Of a stretch of DNA of 64,000 nucleotides, positions 34,602 to 43,700 are shown one piece after another. How positions within the stretch are numbered: position 1 is the first letter of the stretch; every line of letters begins with the position of its first letter. This stretch comes from an uncultured Clostridia bacterium (GTDB taxonomy: Bacteria > Bacillota > Clostridia > Christensenellales > Pumilibacteraceae): contig CAMUKG010000008.1 in NCBI GenBank assembly GCA_947089425.1, forward strand, positions 22,464 to 86,463. Direction: 5' to 3'. A program made the translations under genes and the position numbers. Below the pieces are notes generated by a model that was not told the origin of the DNA, made no database searches, and saw nothing but the letters and a program-made list of their open reading frames with translations.

Positions 34602-34778
34602 ATGTTCAATAACTGCGGGAACGATATGTTCCTAATCATCCTTCTGCTTTGCTGCTGCGGCGGACGGGATAACGGCTGCGGATGCTATGAGAAGAAAGGC
34701 TGCGATTGCTCCGATATGCTGTTGTGGTACTTATTGCTCTCTTGCTGCTGCGGCGGAAGAGACGTCTGCTGCAAATAA
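34602..34778 (+). CDS. 58-residue cysteine-rich membrane-associated miniprotein with an internal duplication
   Basis: ATG 34602 follows AAGGAGG by 7 bases, the best ribosome site in the region. Thirteen of 58 residues are Cys. The protein contains two copies of one unit: DMFLIILLL-CCCGGRD (8-23) and DMLLWYLLLSCCCGGRD (38-54). Between them sits a Gly/Lys/Cys linker (NGCGCYEKKGCDC), and VCCK closes the chain. The hydrophobic stretch before each CCC could dip into the membrane, with the Cys clusters binding metal or forming disulfides. Short Cys-rich clostridial proteins, sometimes annotated with a chorion-like name, look similar; I cannot assign a function. It is flanked by structured RNA on both sides. 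Confidence 0.8.
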   Translation: MFNNCGNDMFLIILLLCCCGGRDNGCGCYEKKGCDCSDMLLWYLLLSCCCGGRDVCCK

Positions 34779-34786
34779 GCGGATAC

Positions 34787-34944
34787 GGGTGTGCGCCCCA
34801 AGCGATACATTTTTGCGGATAAAATCGCGGCTCGGGTGTATCTGTTGGGATTGCACACCCGTAAAACGACGGAACCGCGCCACTGAGGCGCGAAATATAT
34901 ACGGGCGGCGCTCGCCGCCATAGCATACTGTGGCAAAGCCACCG
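34787..34944 (+). ncRNA. Cluster of four consecutive hairpins (3' UTR or small RNA candidate)
   Basis: Hairpin A: GGGTGTGC (34787-34794) with GCACACCC (34853-34860), extended inward by CCCAA/TTGGG and GATACA/TGTATC. Hairpin B: CGCGCC (34876-34881) with GGCGCG (34887-34892). Hairpin C: GGCGGC (34904-34909) with GCCGCC (34914-34919). Hairpin D: GTGGC (34930-34934) with GCCAC (34938-34942). The terminator follows at once. Such dense pairing over 160 bases without a reading frame suggests a folded RNA. Confidence 0.55.
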
Positions 34945-34980
34945 AAACGGAATTCGTTTATTCGGGTTCCGTTTTTGTTT
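34945..34980 (+). terminator. Terminator after the Cys-rich gene and hairpin cluster
   Basis: AAACGGAATTCG pairs with CGGGTTCCGTTT (12 positions with two G-T pairs) around TTTATT, followed by TTGTTT. The remaining 34981-35090 stretch holds only the 19-base repeat at 35047. Confidence 0.85.
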
Positions 34981-35046
34981 AGTAGCACTCCGAGCGACTT
35001 TAAAGAAGCAATTTAGTTTGCTTTGCGTCAGAAAATTGAGTTCGAG

Positions 35047-35065
35047 TATAGAATGCTCTGCTTAA
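35047..35065 (+). repeat. 19-base copy of the arm of the 27611 palindrome
   Basis: TATAGAATGCTCTGCTTAA is identical to 27624-27642. The partner arm is missing here. It lies 26 bases before the -35 of the next promoter. Confidence 0.8.
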
Positions 35066-35090
35066 TTTCGTGCGAAATTGCGGCAAACGC

Positions 35091-35120
35091 TTGCAAAAAA
35101 AATCGTTTGCGTGCTATACT
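35091..35120 (+). promoter_or_regulatory. Promoter of the lipoprotein-HNH gene pair
   Basis: TTGCAA (35091-35096), 18 bases, TATACT (35115-35120), about 30 bases before ATG 35150. Confidence 0.7.
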
Positions 35121-35149
35121 ATTATATAATTATTCGAACGGGAGGTAGC

Positions 35150-36067
35150 ATGAAAAAAACTTTTGCCGTTTTTTTTGCGGTTTGCGCGGCTTTTGTTGCA
35201 CTATGCGGTTGCGCTTCTCGTAGCGAACCCGAACCACAACCGTCTTTTAGCTTTCCGCAGTCGGCGCAAGAGGAATACGCGCGAGCATACTCGGCGGCAA
35301 ACGGCAAAGCTTTCGATTTCGACGCGATTGCCGAATTCAATATGACGCAAACCGTTTCGATTTTCGTGCCCGAATTAAATTCGGTTGTCGGCGCCGACGG
35401 AAAGTCGGCATATCCCACGTTCGAGAGCAGAGAGTACTATTTCGACGCGAGCAACCGCGAGAATATCCGTTCGCGCGTTTATGAAAAAAGCGCCGTTTTC
35501 TCCGATAAAGCCGTCGCACCCGAATATGTTACCGAACTCAAAGCGTTCGTAAACAATTCGCTTTACGTTTCGAACGTCGAATTTCCCGATTTTCAAATTC
35601 CAAGCGAATTGCCGCCCGTCGCCGCATGGAACTCTTACGACGGCTATTTTTCGGACGAGCGCTCGTTCGACAGAGAACTTCAAAATATAATAGCGTATCC
35701 CGTAGAGTTCTTTTCGAATATTACGGGCGGAGTGAGCGACAACCCCGAAGTGTACGGAATAAATTGCGAGGTGTCGGCAGGAAAATATTCGGAGTTTTTC
35801 GATTTGTTCGCAAAAAAATACTCGTTTAAATCGTGGTTCGCCGCGTCGGAAAATTTGCCCGACGATAAGCTTTACGAGAGTTTCCTCGACCCGCGCTTTT
35901 TCGAGCGCGTAACGGTGGATATTTCCACGACCGAGAGCGGAGTTTTGAACGAGGCTGTAACGTTTACCGCATTGCCCGCTCCCGTGCCGTTCGAGGGGCT
36001 TACTCAAAACATAACGGTGACTGCAATCACTCGGTATTCCGTTTCGGAAACGGGCATTACGGAGTGA
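35150..36067 (+). CDS. Lipoprotein of unknown function
   Basis: A 305-residue protein. ATG 35150 with GGGAGG upstream gives MKKTFAVFFAVCAAFVALCGCASRSE, a signal peptide and lipobox LCGCA (Cys about 21). The mature part is acidic and aromatic rich with no recognised domain. Motifs such as EFNMTQTVSIFVPELNSVVGADGKSAYPTF give no family. It lies 16 bases before an HNH-domain gene and shares its promoter, an odd pairing of a surface lipoprotein with a nuclease-like protein. I do not recognise it. Confidence 0.75.
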   Translation: MKKTFAVFFAVCAAFVALCGCASRSEPEPQPSFSFPQSAQEEYARAYSAANGKAFDFDAIAEFNMTQTVSIFVPELNSVVGADGKSAYPTFESREYYFDASNRENIRSRVYEKSAVFSDKAVAPEYVTELKAFVNNSLYVSNVEFPDFQIPSELPPVAAWNSYDGYFSDERSFDRELQNIIAYPVEFFSNITGGVSDNPEVYGINCEVSAGKYSEFFDLFAKKYSFKSWFAASENLPDDKLYESFLDPRFFERVTVDISTTESGVLNEAVTFTALPAPVPFEGLTQNITVTAITRYSVSETGITE

Positions 36068-36083
36068 GAAAGGAGAAACAAAA

Positions 36084-37607
36084 ATGTCTTTATTAGACTT
36101 ATATCTTGAAAAAAGTGCGGCTTCGAGTTCGCAAAACGCGACTTTCGGAGCGAAAGATATGTACCTTTTCGATTTTACCACAAACTTTCGCACGCTTCAC
36201 AGCGTGGAAGAGGGGTTCCGAACGTTTAAAAAGCTCGGCGCAATGACGGACGAAGAGCGTCAGGCGTATATGGAAGAAAATCCCGAAAAGGCGAAAAGCT
36301 TTGTTAACAATATGATTCGCACCAAGCTTTTTGTACCGCGCGGCGGAAAACCCGTGCCGACCGCGAAAGGCGAAGTGTTCGAAAAGTTTCTCGGCGAGAA
36401 GTTGAGCCAAGACGACCGTTGGTTTATAGATTTTCTTTTCGTAGCCGATTCGTATTTTTCGCTTAAAACCAACTACATATTTTCGAGAACTCGCGAGGTT
36501 TTCGACTCGTGGGAAAAAGCGAGTTACACGGTGGGGCAAATTTACAACGCGCTTATTTATCTGTTTAACGTGCGCGACGTGTCTATGGAGGAGTTTCTCC
36601 GCACCGAATATATTATAATGATAACGTTCCGCGACTCCCCCGAATTTTTGCAAGCGTACAGAGCCGCTAACGAATTCGAAAAGAACGCTCTTCACGAATA
36701 CATAGTGGATAATTATTCGAAAGGGCGGTATAACTGCATAGTAACATCCAAGTTTGCTCCCGGCGCCTTAATCGATTGCGAAACGGTGCTCGACGACGCG
36801 AAAATTCTGTTTTTCGCTCACTACATAGACGGTAGCAACCCCATAAGTCTCGAAGACATGCTCGACACGTTCGAGGAAGCGTATACGCGTTTTTACAGAA
36901 TTAACGCAAAACGCGTTATGAACTTTATAATGATGTACGAAGACGTTTTCCGAATGACTTATTTAAATCTTTTTTCGGATACGCGCGAATTTAAACTCGA
37001 CGATAAAATAATCGCGGCGGCAAAAGAAAAATTCGAAGAGGACGACCTCGAAAAATCGCTCTCGGAACCGCTCGACTATACCACCACCGAAACGCTCGAA
37101 CTTCTCGGAAAAATAAATTCGATGTTTTCGCTTGCGGCGAAAGAGGCTACGGGGTATAAATGCGAGCTCGACGGCGTGAACGGTTGCAGATATTTCACCG
37201 ATAAAGACACGGGAATGCCTTATCTCGAAGTGCACCAAATCATTCCGCGAGATTATGCGGGTGAATTCGACGTGAGCATAGAACGGGCTTCCAACTATGC
37301 GGCGCTTTGCCCTCATTGCCACAGGCTCATTCACGAAGCGACAGATTCCGAACGGTTTAGAGCTCTGAGCGAACTGTACCGACTTAGAAAAGACCGCCTC
37401 GACTCCGACGGTATCGTGCCCACAAACGAGCTTTTGTTCGCCGTGTACGGAATAGAGCAACAAAAGCTTGCGCCCGGCGAAAACGACTTTGCAAAACCGT
37501 TGCTCGAAGCCGCGCAACCAAAGCTCGCGGCGGGCAAGGGAACGGGAAAGCAAACGGCTTCGAAAACGAAAAAAGCCGCCACCGTTAAAAAAGCTAAAAA
37601 AAGATAG
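36084..37607 (+). CDS. HNH-endonuclease-domain protein with histone-like Lys/Ala tail
   Basis: A 507-residue protein with AGGAGA before the ATG. Residues 1-340 are a helical region of unknown family (HSVEEGFRTFKKLGAMTDEERQAYMEENPEKA). An HNH domain follows (about 355-420): YKCELDG, then YLEVHQIIPRDY, then NYAALCPHCHRLIHE, with Cys, catalytic His and zinc CxxC/H ligands of the McrA-like type. The last 35 residues are a Lys/Ala/Thr-rich tail (GKQTASKTKKAATVKKAKKR), likely to bind nucleic acid. It could be a restriction- or defence-type nuclease. No methylase or other defence gene is adjacent, so its role is open. Confidence 0.82.
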   Translation: MSLLDLYLEKSAASSSQNATFGAKDMYLFDFTTNFRTLHSVEEGFRTFKKLGAMTDEERQAYMEENPEKAKSFVNNMIRTKLFVPRGGKPVPTAKGEVFEKFLGEKLSQDDRWFIDFLFVADSYFSLKTNYIFSRTREVFDSWEKASYTVGQIYNALIYLFNVRDVSMEEFLRTEYIIMITFRDSPEFLQAYRAANEFEKNALHEYIVDNYSKGRYNCIVTSKFAPGALIDCETVLDDAKILFFAHYIDGSNPISLEDMLDTFEEAYTRFYRINAKRVMNFIMMYEDVFRMTYLNLFSDTREFKLDDKIIAAAKEKFEEDDLEKSLSEPLDYTTTETLELLGKINSMFSLAAKEATGYKCELDGVNGCRYFTDKDTGMPYLEVHQIIPRDYAGEFDVSIERASNYAALCPHCHRLIHEATDSERFRALSELYRLRKDRLDSDGIVPTNELLFAVYGIEQQKLAPGENDFAKPLLEAAQPKLAAGKGTGKQTASKTKKAATVKKAKKR

Positions 37608-37732
37608 CGCAAATAAGTCCGTTAATGCGGCAAAAAAACGCACGGTATTATTTTTGTAAACCGTAGCAAAATGTAAAATACTAAATTATGCCGACTATTT
37701 CCGTGCGCGGGAAAGTCGAGCGGAGAGAAAAA

Positions 37733-38410
37733 ATGAAATCGAACGTAAAACTGATTACAGTAGGAGCGGTGACGCTTGCGCTCACCGCAGTGCTCGGCAT
37801 GTTGCCGTATGTGTTCTTTATCCCGTTATTGTTCACTTGCGTGACGCGCGGTTGGAAAATGTCTTTTTTCGAATCGCTGTGTTTCGGAGTGCTCAGTTTG
37901 CTGTATTCGTTTATGAGCCCCGCTTCTTTCGTGGCGGCGGCGTTTATAGCGAATCCGTGGATTCCCATTATTCCGCGATTGCTTGCGGGAGCGGGGTGCC
38001 ATGCGGTGTATGCGGGGTTACGCCGCGTTTGCAAAGGCGAAAGTAAGGTTATGCGCGTTCTTCCCGTAATAGCGGCATGTGCGGTGGGTTCGATATTAAA
38101 CACCGCTCTCGTAGTGCCTTGCCTAATGTGGCGCGGCGGAATGCTATTCGGAACTTACGGGCTCACGCGCGCGCTACTGTTGGGCGAAACTCTCATTTCG
38201 GGGGCAATCGAGCTTGCGATTGCCGTTGCCGTAGTTCCAACGCTCGCCATAACTGTGGGCAAAGCGTTGCGGCTTAACGGTTACACGCCTAAACGCAAAG
38301 CGGAAACGAGCGCGGCGACTAGCGAAAACATAGCCGTCGAAATTACAGAAAAGTACGACGCGGACGAAAACGGCGAAATAAATCGCGAGAAAAACGAAAG
38401 CGCGCGATAA
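37733..38410 (+). CDS. panT: ECF transporter S component, probable pantothenate transporter
   Basis: A 225-residue protein with six predicted membrane helices (LITVGAVTLALTAVLGMLPYVFF, the AxxxA-like helix 1 of S components, through LISGAIELAIAVAVVPTLAITV), plus a charged C-terminal tail. ATG 37733 is chosen over 37688 because the product then starts directly at helix 1 and GGAGAG lies upstream. The next gene, 18 bases on, is coaX, which uses pantothenate. That context points to pantothenate as the substrate. The transporter class is fairly sure; the substrate is inferred. Energising subunits are encoded elsewhere. Confidence 0.72.
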   Translation: MKSNVKLITVGAVTLALTAVLGMLPYVFFIPLLFTCVTRGWKMSFFESLCFGVLSLLYSFMSPASFVAAAFIANPWIPIIPRLLAGAGCHAVYAGLRRVCKGESKVMRVLPVIAACAVGSILNTALVVPCLMWRGGMLFGTYGLTRALLLGETLISGAIELAIAVAVVPTLAITVGKALRLNGYTPKRKAETSAATSENIAVEITEKYDADENGEINREKNESAR

Positions 38411-38427
38411 ATTTAAGGAGAAACATT

Positions 38428-39201
38428 TTGCTTCTTGTTATAGATATAGGAAATACGAACGTTAAAATGGCTGTTTTTTCGGACGACGAAATCGTAATGT
38501 CGTTGCGTCTTGCTACAATAACGGGAAAAACGAGCGACGAATACGGCTTGAACGTTAAAGATTTGCTCACGGCTGGCGGAATTGCGCTCTCCGACATTAC
38601 CGCCGTGATTGTGAGCAGCGTAAATCCCAATTTGAACTATACGTTCGAGCACATGGTGCGCTATTATTTTAAGGTTAAGCCTATGCTTGTGGGCGCGGGC
38701 ATAAAAACGGGGCTCAACATTCGCTACGGCGACCCGAAAGAGCTCGGAAGCGACAGAATAGTGAATTCTGTCGCGGCATATCGCACCTACGGCGGGCCCG
38801 TTATAGTAATAGATTGCGGCACAGCCACCACGTTTAACGTGATTAGCGAAAAAGGCGAATTTTTGGGCGGGCTTATATCGTTCGGGCTCAAAACGAGCGC
38901 CGACGCGCTTTCGGGCAATACGGCGAAGCTTCCCAAAATAGAGCTTGTTCCGCCGCCGAATATTGTGTGCAAAACCACAATCACCAATATGCAGTCGGGT
39001 ATAATAAACGGCTTTCGCGGCATGGTTGAGCATATTATAAAAAAAATCAAAGAGGAAACGGGCTATCATAATGCCAAAGTGGTGGCAACGGGCGGACTGA
39101 GCGAGCTTATAAGAACCGACGGCGACGCGATAGACGTGTTCGACCGAACGCTTACCCTAAGAGGACTGAACATTATATATAAGTTAAACGCACAAAAATA
39201 A
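38428..39201 (+). CDS. coaX: Type III pantothenate kinase
   Basis: A 257-residue protein that phosphorylates pantothenate in the first step of coenzyme A synthesis. It has the ASKHA-fold signature LLVIDIGNTNVKMAVF at the N-terminus, the family motif KELGSDRIVNSVAAY with the key Asp-Arg, and VIDCGTATTFNVI, the second phosphate loop. Translation starts at TTG 38428 with AAGGAG 8 bases upstream. It follows the probable pantothenate importer and precedes hom by 31 bases, so uptake and phosphorylation are coexpressed. Full length for the family. Confidence 0.95.
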   Translation: MLLVIDIGNTNVKMAVFSDDEIVMSLRLATITGKTSDEYGLNVKDLLTAGGIALSDITAVIVSSVNPNLNYTFEHMVRYYFKVKPMLVGAGIKTGLNIRYGDPKELGSDRIVNSVAAYRTYGGPVIVIDCGTATTFNVISEKGEFLGGLISFGLKTSADALSGNTAKLPKIELVPPPNIVCKTTITNMQSGIINGFRGMVEHIIKKIKEETGYHNAKVVATGGLSELIRTDGDAIDVFDRTLTLRGLNIIYKLNAQK

Positions 39202-39232
39202 ACGCACATATAGAACGTTAGAGGACGCAAAA

Positions 39233-40510
39233 ATGAAAAAAATAAACGTGGCAATAATGGGACTCGGCACTGTGGGCGGAGGCACCTACGAAATTTTAAC
39301 CGAAAATCACGAGCACATAAAACGCACGCAAGGCGTGGACGTGCGCGTGAAAAAGGTGCTTGACCGCGACCGCGAAAGAGTGCTCGGGAAAGGCGTTCCC
39401 GCCCAAGCTTATTGCGAAAATATAGACGACGTGACGGGCGATAAGGAAATCGACATAGTTATAGAAACTATGGGTGGAGTAGAGCCCGCCAAAACTTTTA
39501 TTGTTAAGGCGTTGGAAAGCGGAAAAAGCGTAGTTACTGCCAATAAAGAACTTATAAGCAAATTTTGGTACGAACTTGAACCCGTTGCGAAAGCTCACGG
39601 CGCGGGGCTTTATTTCGAAGCGAGTTGCGTGGGCGGCGTGCCCGTTATTCGCACGCTCACCGAAAGTATGCAGGCGAACAAAATTTGCGAGCTGTACGGA
39701 ATAATAAACGGCACCACAAACTATATTCTCACAAAAATGACCGAAGACGGCATTAGCTACGAAACCGCGCTCCGCGAGGCTCAACAACTCGGATATGCCG
39801 AATTCAATCCGTCGGCTGACGTGGACGGCTACGACGCTATGTATAAGCTCAGCATTCTTTCGTCGCTCGCTTTCCACGCTTCCATTCCTTACGGCAGCGT
39901 TTACCGCGAGGGAATAACCCGCATAACTGCCGACGACATAAAAAGCGCGCGCGAACTCGGATATGCGATTAAACTTTTGGCAATAGGGCGTAGAGACGGA
40001 AATCGCGTGGAGGCGAGAGTGCATCCCACGTTTGTGCCGCAAGAGCACCCGCTTGCGGGAGTGCGCGGCTCGTTTAACGCAGTGCTCCTCACAGGCGACT
40101 ATGTGGACGATATTATGCTTTACGGACGCGGGGCGGGAGCTCGGCCTACGGGTAGCGCGATAGTGTCGGACGTTATTTTTTGCGCGAAACGCAAAACTCA
40201 CGACTATACCGATTTCGGAATAAGCGACAAAGCGAGCGACGACATAGAGCTTGCCGCCGATTTCAATTCGAAGTATTATATTTCGCTCACTGCGCTCGAC
40301 CGAGCGGGCGTGCTCGCGTCGGTTGCCAAAATTCTCGGCGAATACGGCGTGTCTATAGGTACGATTTTGCAAAAGGGAAGCGTGGGCGAACACGCGAGCA
40401 TAGTGTTCTTAACTCACGAAGCGAGCGAAAAAGCGGTAAAGGAAGCTCTTAATCAAATCGAAAAACTTGCCGCCGTTCGCAGTATAGACAGTTTTATACG
40501 CTGTTTGTAA
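39233..40510 (+). CDS. hom: Homoserine dehydrogenase
   Basis: A 425-residue NAD(P)-dependent enzyme reducing aspartate semialdehyde to homoserine for threonine and methionine. The nucleotide-binding loop is IMGLGTVGGGTYEIL; VVTANKELIS and GIINGTTNYILTKM are catalytic-domain signatures; the Asp/Lys region follows in AEFNPSADVDGYDAMYKLSIL. A C-terminal ACT domain (about 345-425, YYISLTALDRAGVLASVAKIL) suggests feedback control by an amino acid, usually threonine. GAGGA lies 7-8 bases before the ATG. No thrB or thrC is adjacent. Confidence 0.96.
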   Translation: MKKINVAIMGLGTVGGGTYEILTENHEHIKRTQGVDVRVKKVLDRDRERVLGKGVPAQAYCENIDDVTGDKEIDIVIETMGGVEPAKTFIVKALESGKSVVTANKELISKFWYELEPVAKAHGAGLYFEASCVGGVPVIRTLTESMQANKICELYGIINGTTNYILTKMTEDGISYETALREAQQLGYAEFNPSADVDGYDAMYKLSILSSLAFHASIPYGSVYREGITRITADDIKSARELGYAIKLLAIGRRDGNRVEARVHPTFVPQEHPLAGVRGSFNAVLLTGDYVDDIMLYGRGAGARPTGSAIVSDVIFCAKRKTHDYTDFGISDKASDDIELAADFNSKYYISLTALDRAGVLASVAKILGEYGVSIGTILQKGSVGEHASIVFLTHEASEKAVKEALNQIEKLAAVRSIDSFIRCL

Positions 40511-40589
40511 CGTTTGAAAGCACAGCCGCGATTTTGAGTCCGAAAGAGGGGCTTTCGCTTGCATAAAAAAAAGTTTTTGTTAAAATAAT

Positions 40590-40653
40590 AACTTTGCATT
40601 AAATGTTAAAGGGCACAATGCGAAAACAACGTGAACTTTGCATTAAATGTTAA
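40590..40653 (+). promoter_or_regulatory. Two identical 20-base operator-like repeats
   Basis: AACTTTGCATTAAATGTTAA occurs at 40590-40609 and again at 40634-40653, 44 bases apart. Each contains the dyad CATT-A-AATG. A related TTAACATTAA lies at 40718-40727, at the expected transcription start. This arrangement suggests a dedicated DNA-binding regulator of the next gene. Confidence 0.7.
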
Positions 40654-40680
40654 TTGTTTGTCAAAATTCGCTTTTTTTGT

Positions 40681-40710
40681 TTGACAAATGCAATGAGCTT
40701 ATTATATAAT
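40681..40710 (+). promoter_or_regulatory. Promoter of the Ig-like surface protein
   Basis: TTGACA (40681-40686), 18 bases, TATAAT (40705-40710). The transcript leader would be about 43 bases, to ATG 40760. Confidence 0.85.
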
Positions 40711-40759
40711 TGTGCTGTTAACATTAAAAATTCCACTACACCATAGGAGATTTCGATTG

Positions 40760-43700
40760 ATGAAGAAACGCAAAGGCATTTGGATGGCATTACTTACGGT
40801 TGTATTATCCGTTGCCATGCTTTTAGGGACAACCTCTATCGGCGCATTCGCCGATTTGGGGAAAGACGATAGTTTCACAAACGCGAATACGACGTTTGTT
40901 AAAAAGTTGACTTACGGAACGACTGTAACCCTTACGGGCGCAACCGAAGTTATTGCCCCCAGCGGAGCCAAAAAGCTGGCGGCTGAAGGTAAAGTTGTTT
41001 TCACTCCGGGTGAAATAGGCGCTTACACCGTTTATTACGGCGATTACAGCTACGTTGTGCCTTGCGTGCTCGATAAAGATTACGAATTGCGCGTTGCTCA
41101 TAACGGAGCGGATATAGCCACCTATCTTAAAGCGGGCGAAACGCTTAAAATTCCTAAGGCCGCAATTTGGGCTAAAACCGAAGACCCGACTTCCGATTAC
41201 GAATACAATAAAGTTGAAAAAATCAACAACAAAGACGTAGTGGTGAACTGGGAAATAGACGGCGAAAATACCGACAGCACCGACGCGGTTTCGGTAAGGA
41301 CGGGCACAGCCGAAGCTGATAAAGAAGTTGTAATCAAAAAGCCGGGCACCTATACCGTGCATTATTACTATAATGTCGACGGCGGAAGCAAGTATCTTTT
41401 TAAAGATTACACCGTGAAAGTGCAAGCCGCTTTCAACGATTCCACCGTTCCCACTTTGAACGTGGTGAATATTCCCCGCGAAATAAGCCTCAACACCAAA
41501 ATCACTCTTCCTAAGGCTACCGCAACCGATAACTACGACAGCAACGTTAAAGTTACTATTTCGGTTACCGCGCCCGACGGTAAACCCGTTAAACGCGTTA
41601 AACTCGGCGAAGATAAGTATGCGGTTGAAACTCTCGAAGAAGACGTGTTGTTTGAAAACGACTATAACCTCAGTTTCTATCCCACTCAAAAAGGTAAGTA
41701 TAAAATAACCTACACTGCGGTAGACGACAATCCCGCAAACAGCACCCCGTCCACGATTCACAACTACGAGACCGAAGCGGTAGATAGAACGGCTCCCGTT
41801 CTCAAAGAAATCAAAGACGAACAAATACCCACGAAATGGGGCATTAGCGTAAGCAGAAAAGCCACCGACAAAGACGGAACCGACCAAAAGACTGTAAAAT
41901 TAAGCGGCGATGAGTTAAAAATAAAATTCCCGTATCCTATATATGTGGACAACTACGATAAAGAAAACATAAGCGTTGTTTTCGAAATCAAAGACACTGT
42001 AAACAATAAAACAGTTGTTCGTTTCGAGAACATTTACGACAGAAAAGAAGACGGAACGCTTGGCGACAACGCTAAATACAGCTATAACGCAAGCAAGCAA
42101 AGTAGCGGTATTTACGGCGCGAAAGACGGTGAAACGCTTGAATTTACCAATGAAGGAATGGTTTTCGACTTCGGCGTTTATAAGAAAAGTCTTGCCGAAA
42201 TCGAAAGCGGCGCGAGCCATACGGGAACGTATACCGTTAGCTATCAAGCGCGCGACTCGGTGAACAATATCACCACAAAAACGTATGACGTTACGCTCGA
42301 AGAGACGTTTACCGACACCACCGCTCCTTCCATTCGCGAGCTTAGCTTCGGCGACGATTACTTCCTTTTCACCGACACCGAAGAAGAGTTCACTCTTCCC
42401 ACTCCTGTAGTTACCGACGAAACCGACAGCCGCCCCGTTGTGGAATACAAACTTTGGGCGGGAGTTCCGAGTGCGGATAATAAAAACTTTATCCCCGTGA
42501 AGGGCGGCGACGTGATTAAGTTTAAACTTGTCGAAAACAAACCCACGATTACGTTGGAAGATAAGTTTAATTCCGACAACAACAAATCTCTCGTGTTCGA
42601 AGAGGACGCTGACTGCTACTACACCGTCGACGCTACCGACGACGCGAAAAACACTTACCGTCAAACCAACTATAATGAAGTTGCGGCTAATGACAAACCT
42701 ATAAAGATAATCAACGCTACGTCTAATGAGTTCAATAGCGTTCCCGAAATTGACAGCACCAATTTGGAACCGGCATGGACACTCAAACAGGGTAGCGACA
42801 ACAACTTGGGCAATATCGTTATCAAAGGACTCGAACCCAAAGTTCGCGAATTCGTAGGCTTTGAAATCAGCTTCACGGTGGGCGGCAAAGTTTGGAATAC
42901 GGGCGACATCTCGCTTGAAACTTTCTACGATTCTGGTAAAAACGAGTTGCATGTTGAGAACATTACTATCGCACCGCCCGAGAGCAACGCTATATCGATG
43001 TATTTCCGCGTGTATAATGTTGCGGGAGTCAGCAAAACCATAAAGGTTAACTACAAAACCGACGGCTCGACTTCGGGCGACGGCAACATAGGCGCGTCTC
43101 TCGACGTGGGCACTACGGGCAATGTTTACACCTCGTATTTGCTTCGCAACAAAAACGTGTCTAAACCTGAGGGAATAGACGAAACCAAATTGTATGTTGT
43201 TCGTAAGATTGAAGGCAAAGGCAAATTCAGCCTTATGAGTTCTTTGTTCACGGCTTACAACGCAGGCTCGTTCACTTTCACCGACGGCTATTATAAAACG
43301 GACGCTACGGAAATAACTCCGCTCAGCAAAGTTCCTTCGTATACCGTAGCTATTAGCGAAAGCGCGACTCCCGCATGGCAAGTTATGGGTAAAATGCCCA
43401 CATACAGCGCAAAAGAGAAAGAAGTTGAGCTCCCCAAAGTTGTGGCTTCTTCCGAATACGCAAACGCTAAAATAGAAGTTTCGGTGACCGACCCCGACAG
43501 CAAATCGCTCGACGTGGGCAAAGCAGATGACGACGCGGCTAAAAAAGAGTCTGATAAAAAGAACGGCAACGTGTATGTGAACGACAAAGGACACTACGAA
43601 TTTGTAGCTAAGAAAGACGGCTCTTACACCGTTACTTTCACCGCTTCTTACGGCGACAGCCAAAAGATGACGCAGTCTTACACGATTAAAGCGGGCGACG

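Noticed and set aside
34421..34980. tmRNA, RNase P RNA or SRP RNA
   Set aside because: The structured region lacks the GGTTCGA-type 3' arm and tag sequence of tmRNA, the GAGGAAAGTCC core of RNase P RNA and the GGAAGCAGC-type core of SRP RNA.
40541..40557. CGAAAG-AGGGG-CTTTCG hairpin as the hom terminator
   Set aside because: The stem is short and no T-run follows, so terminator function is not supported.
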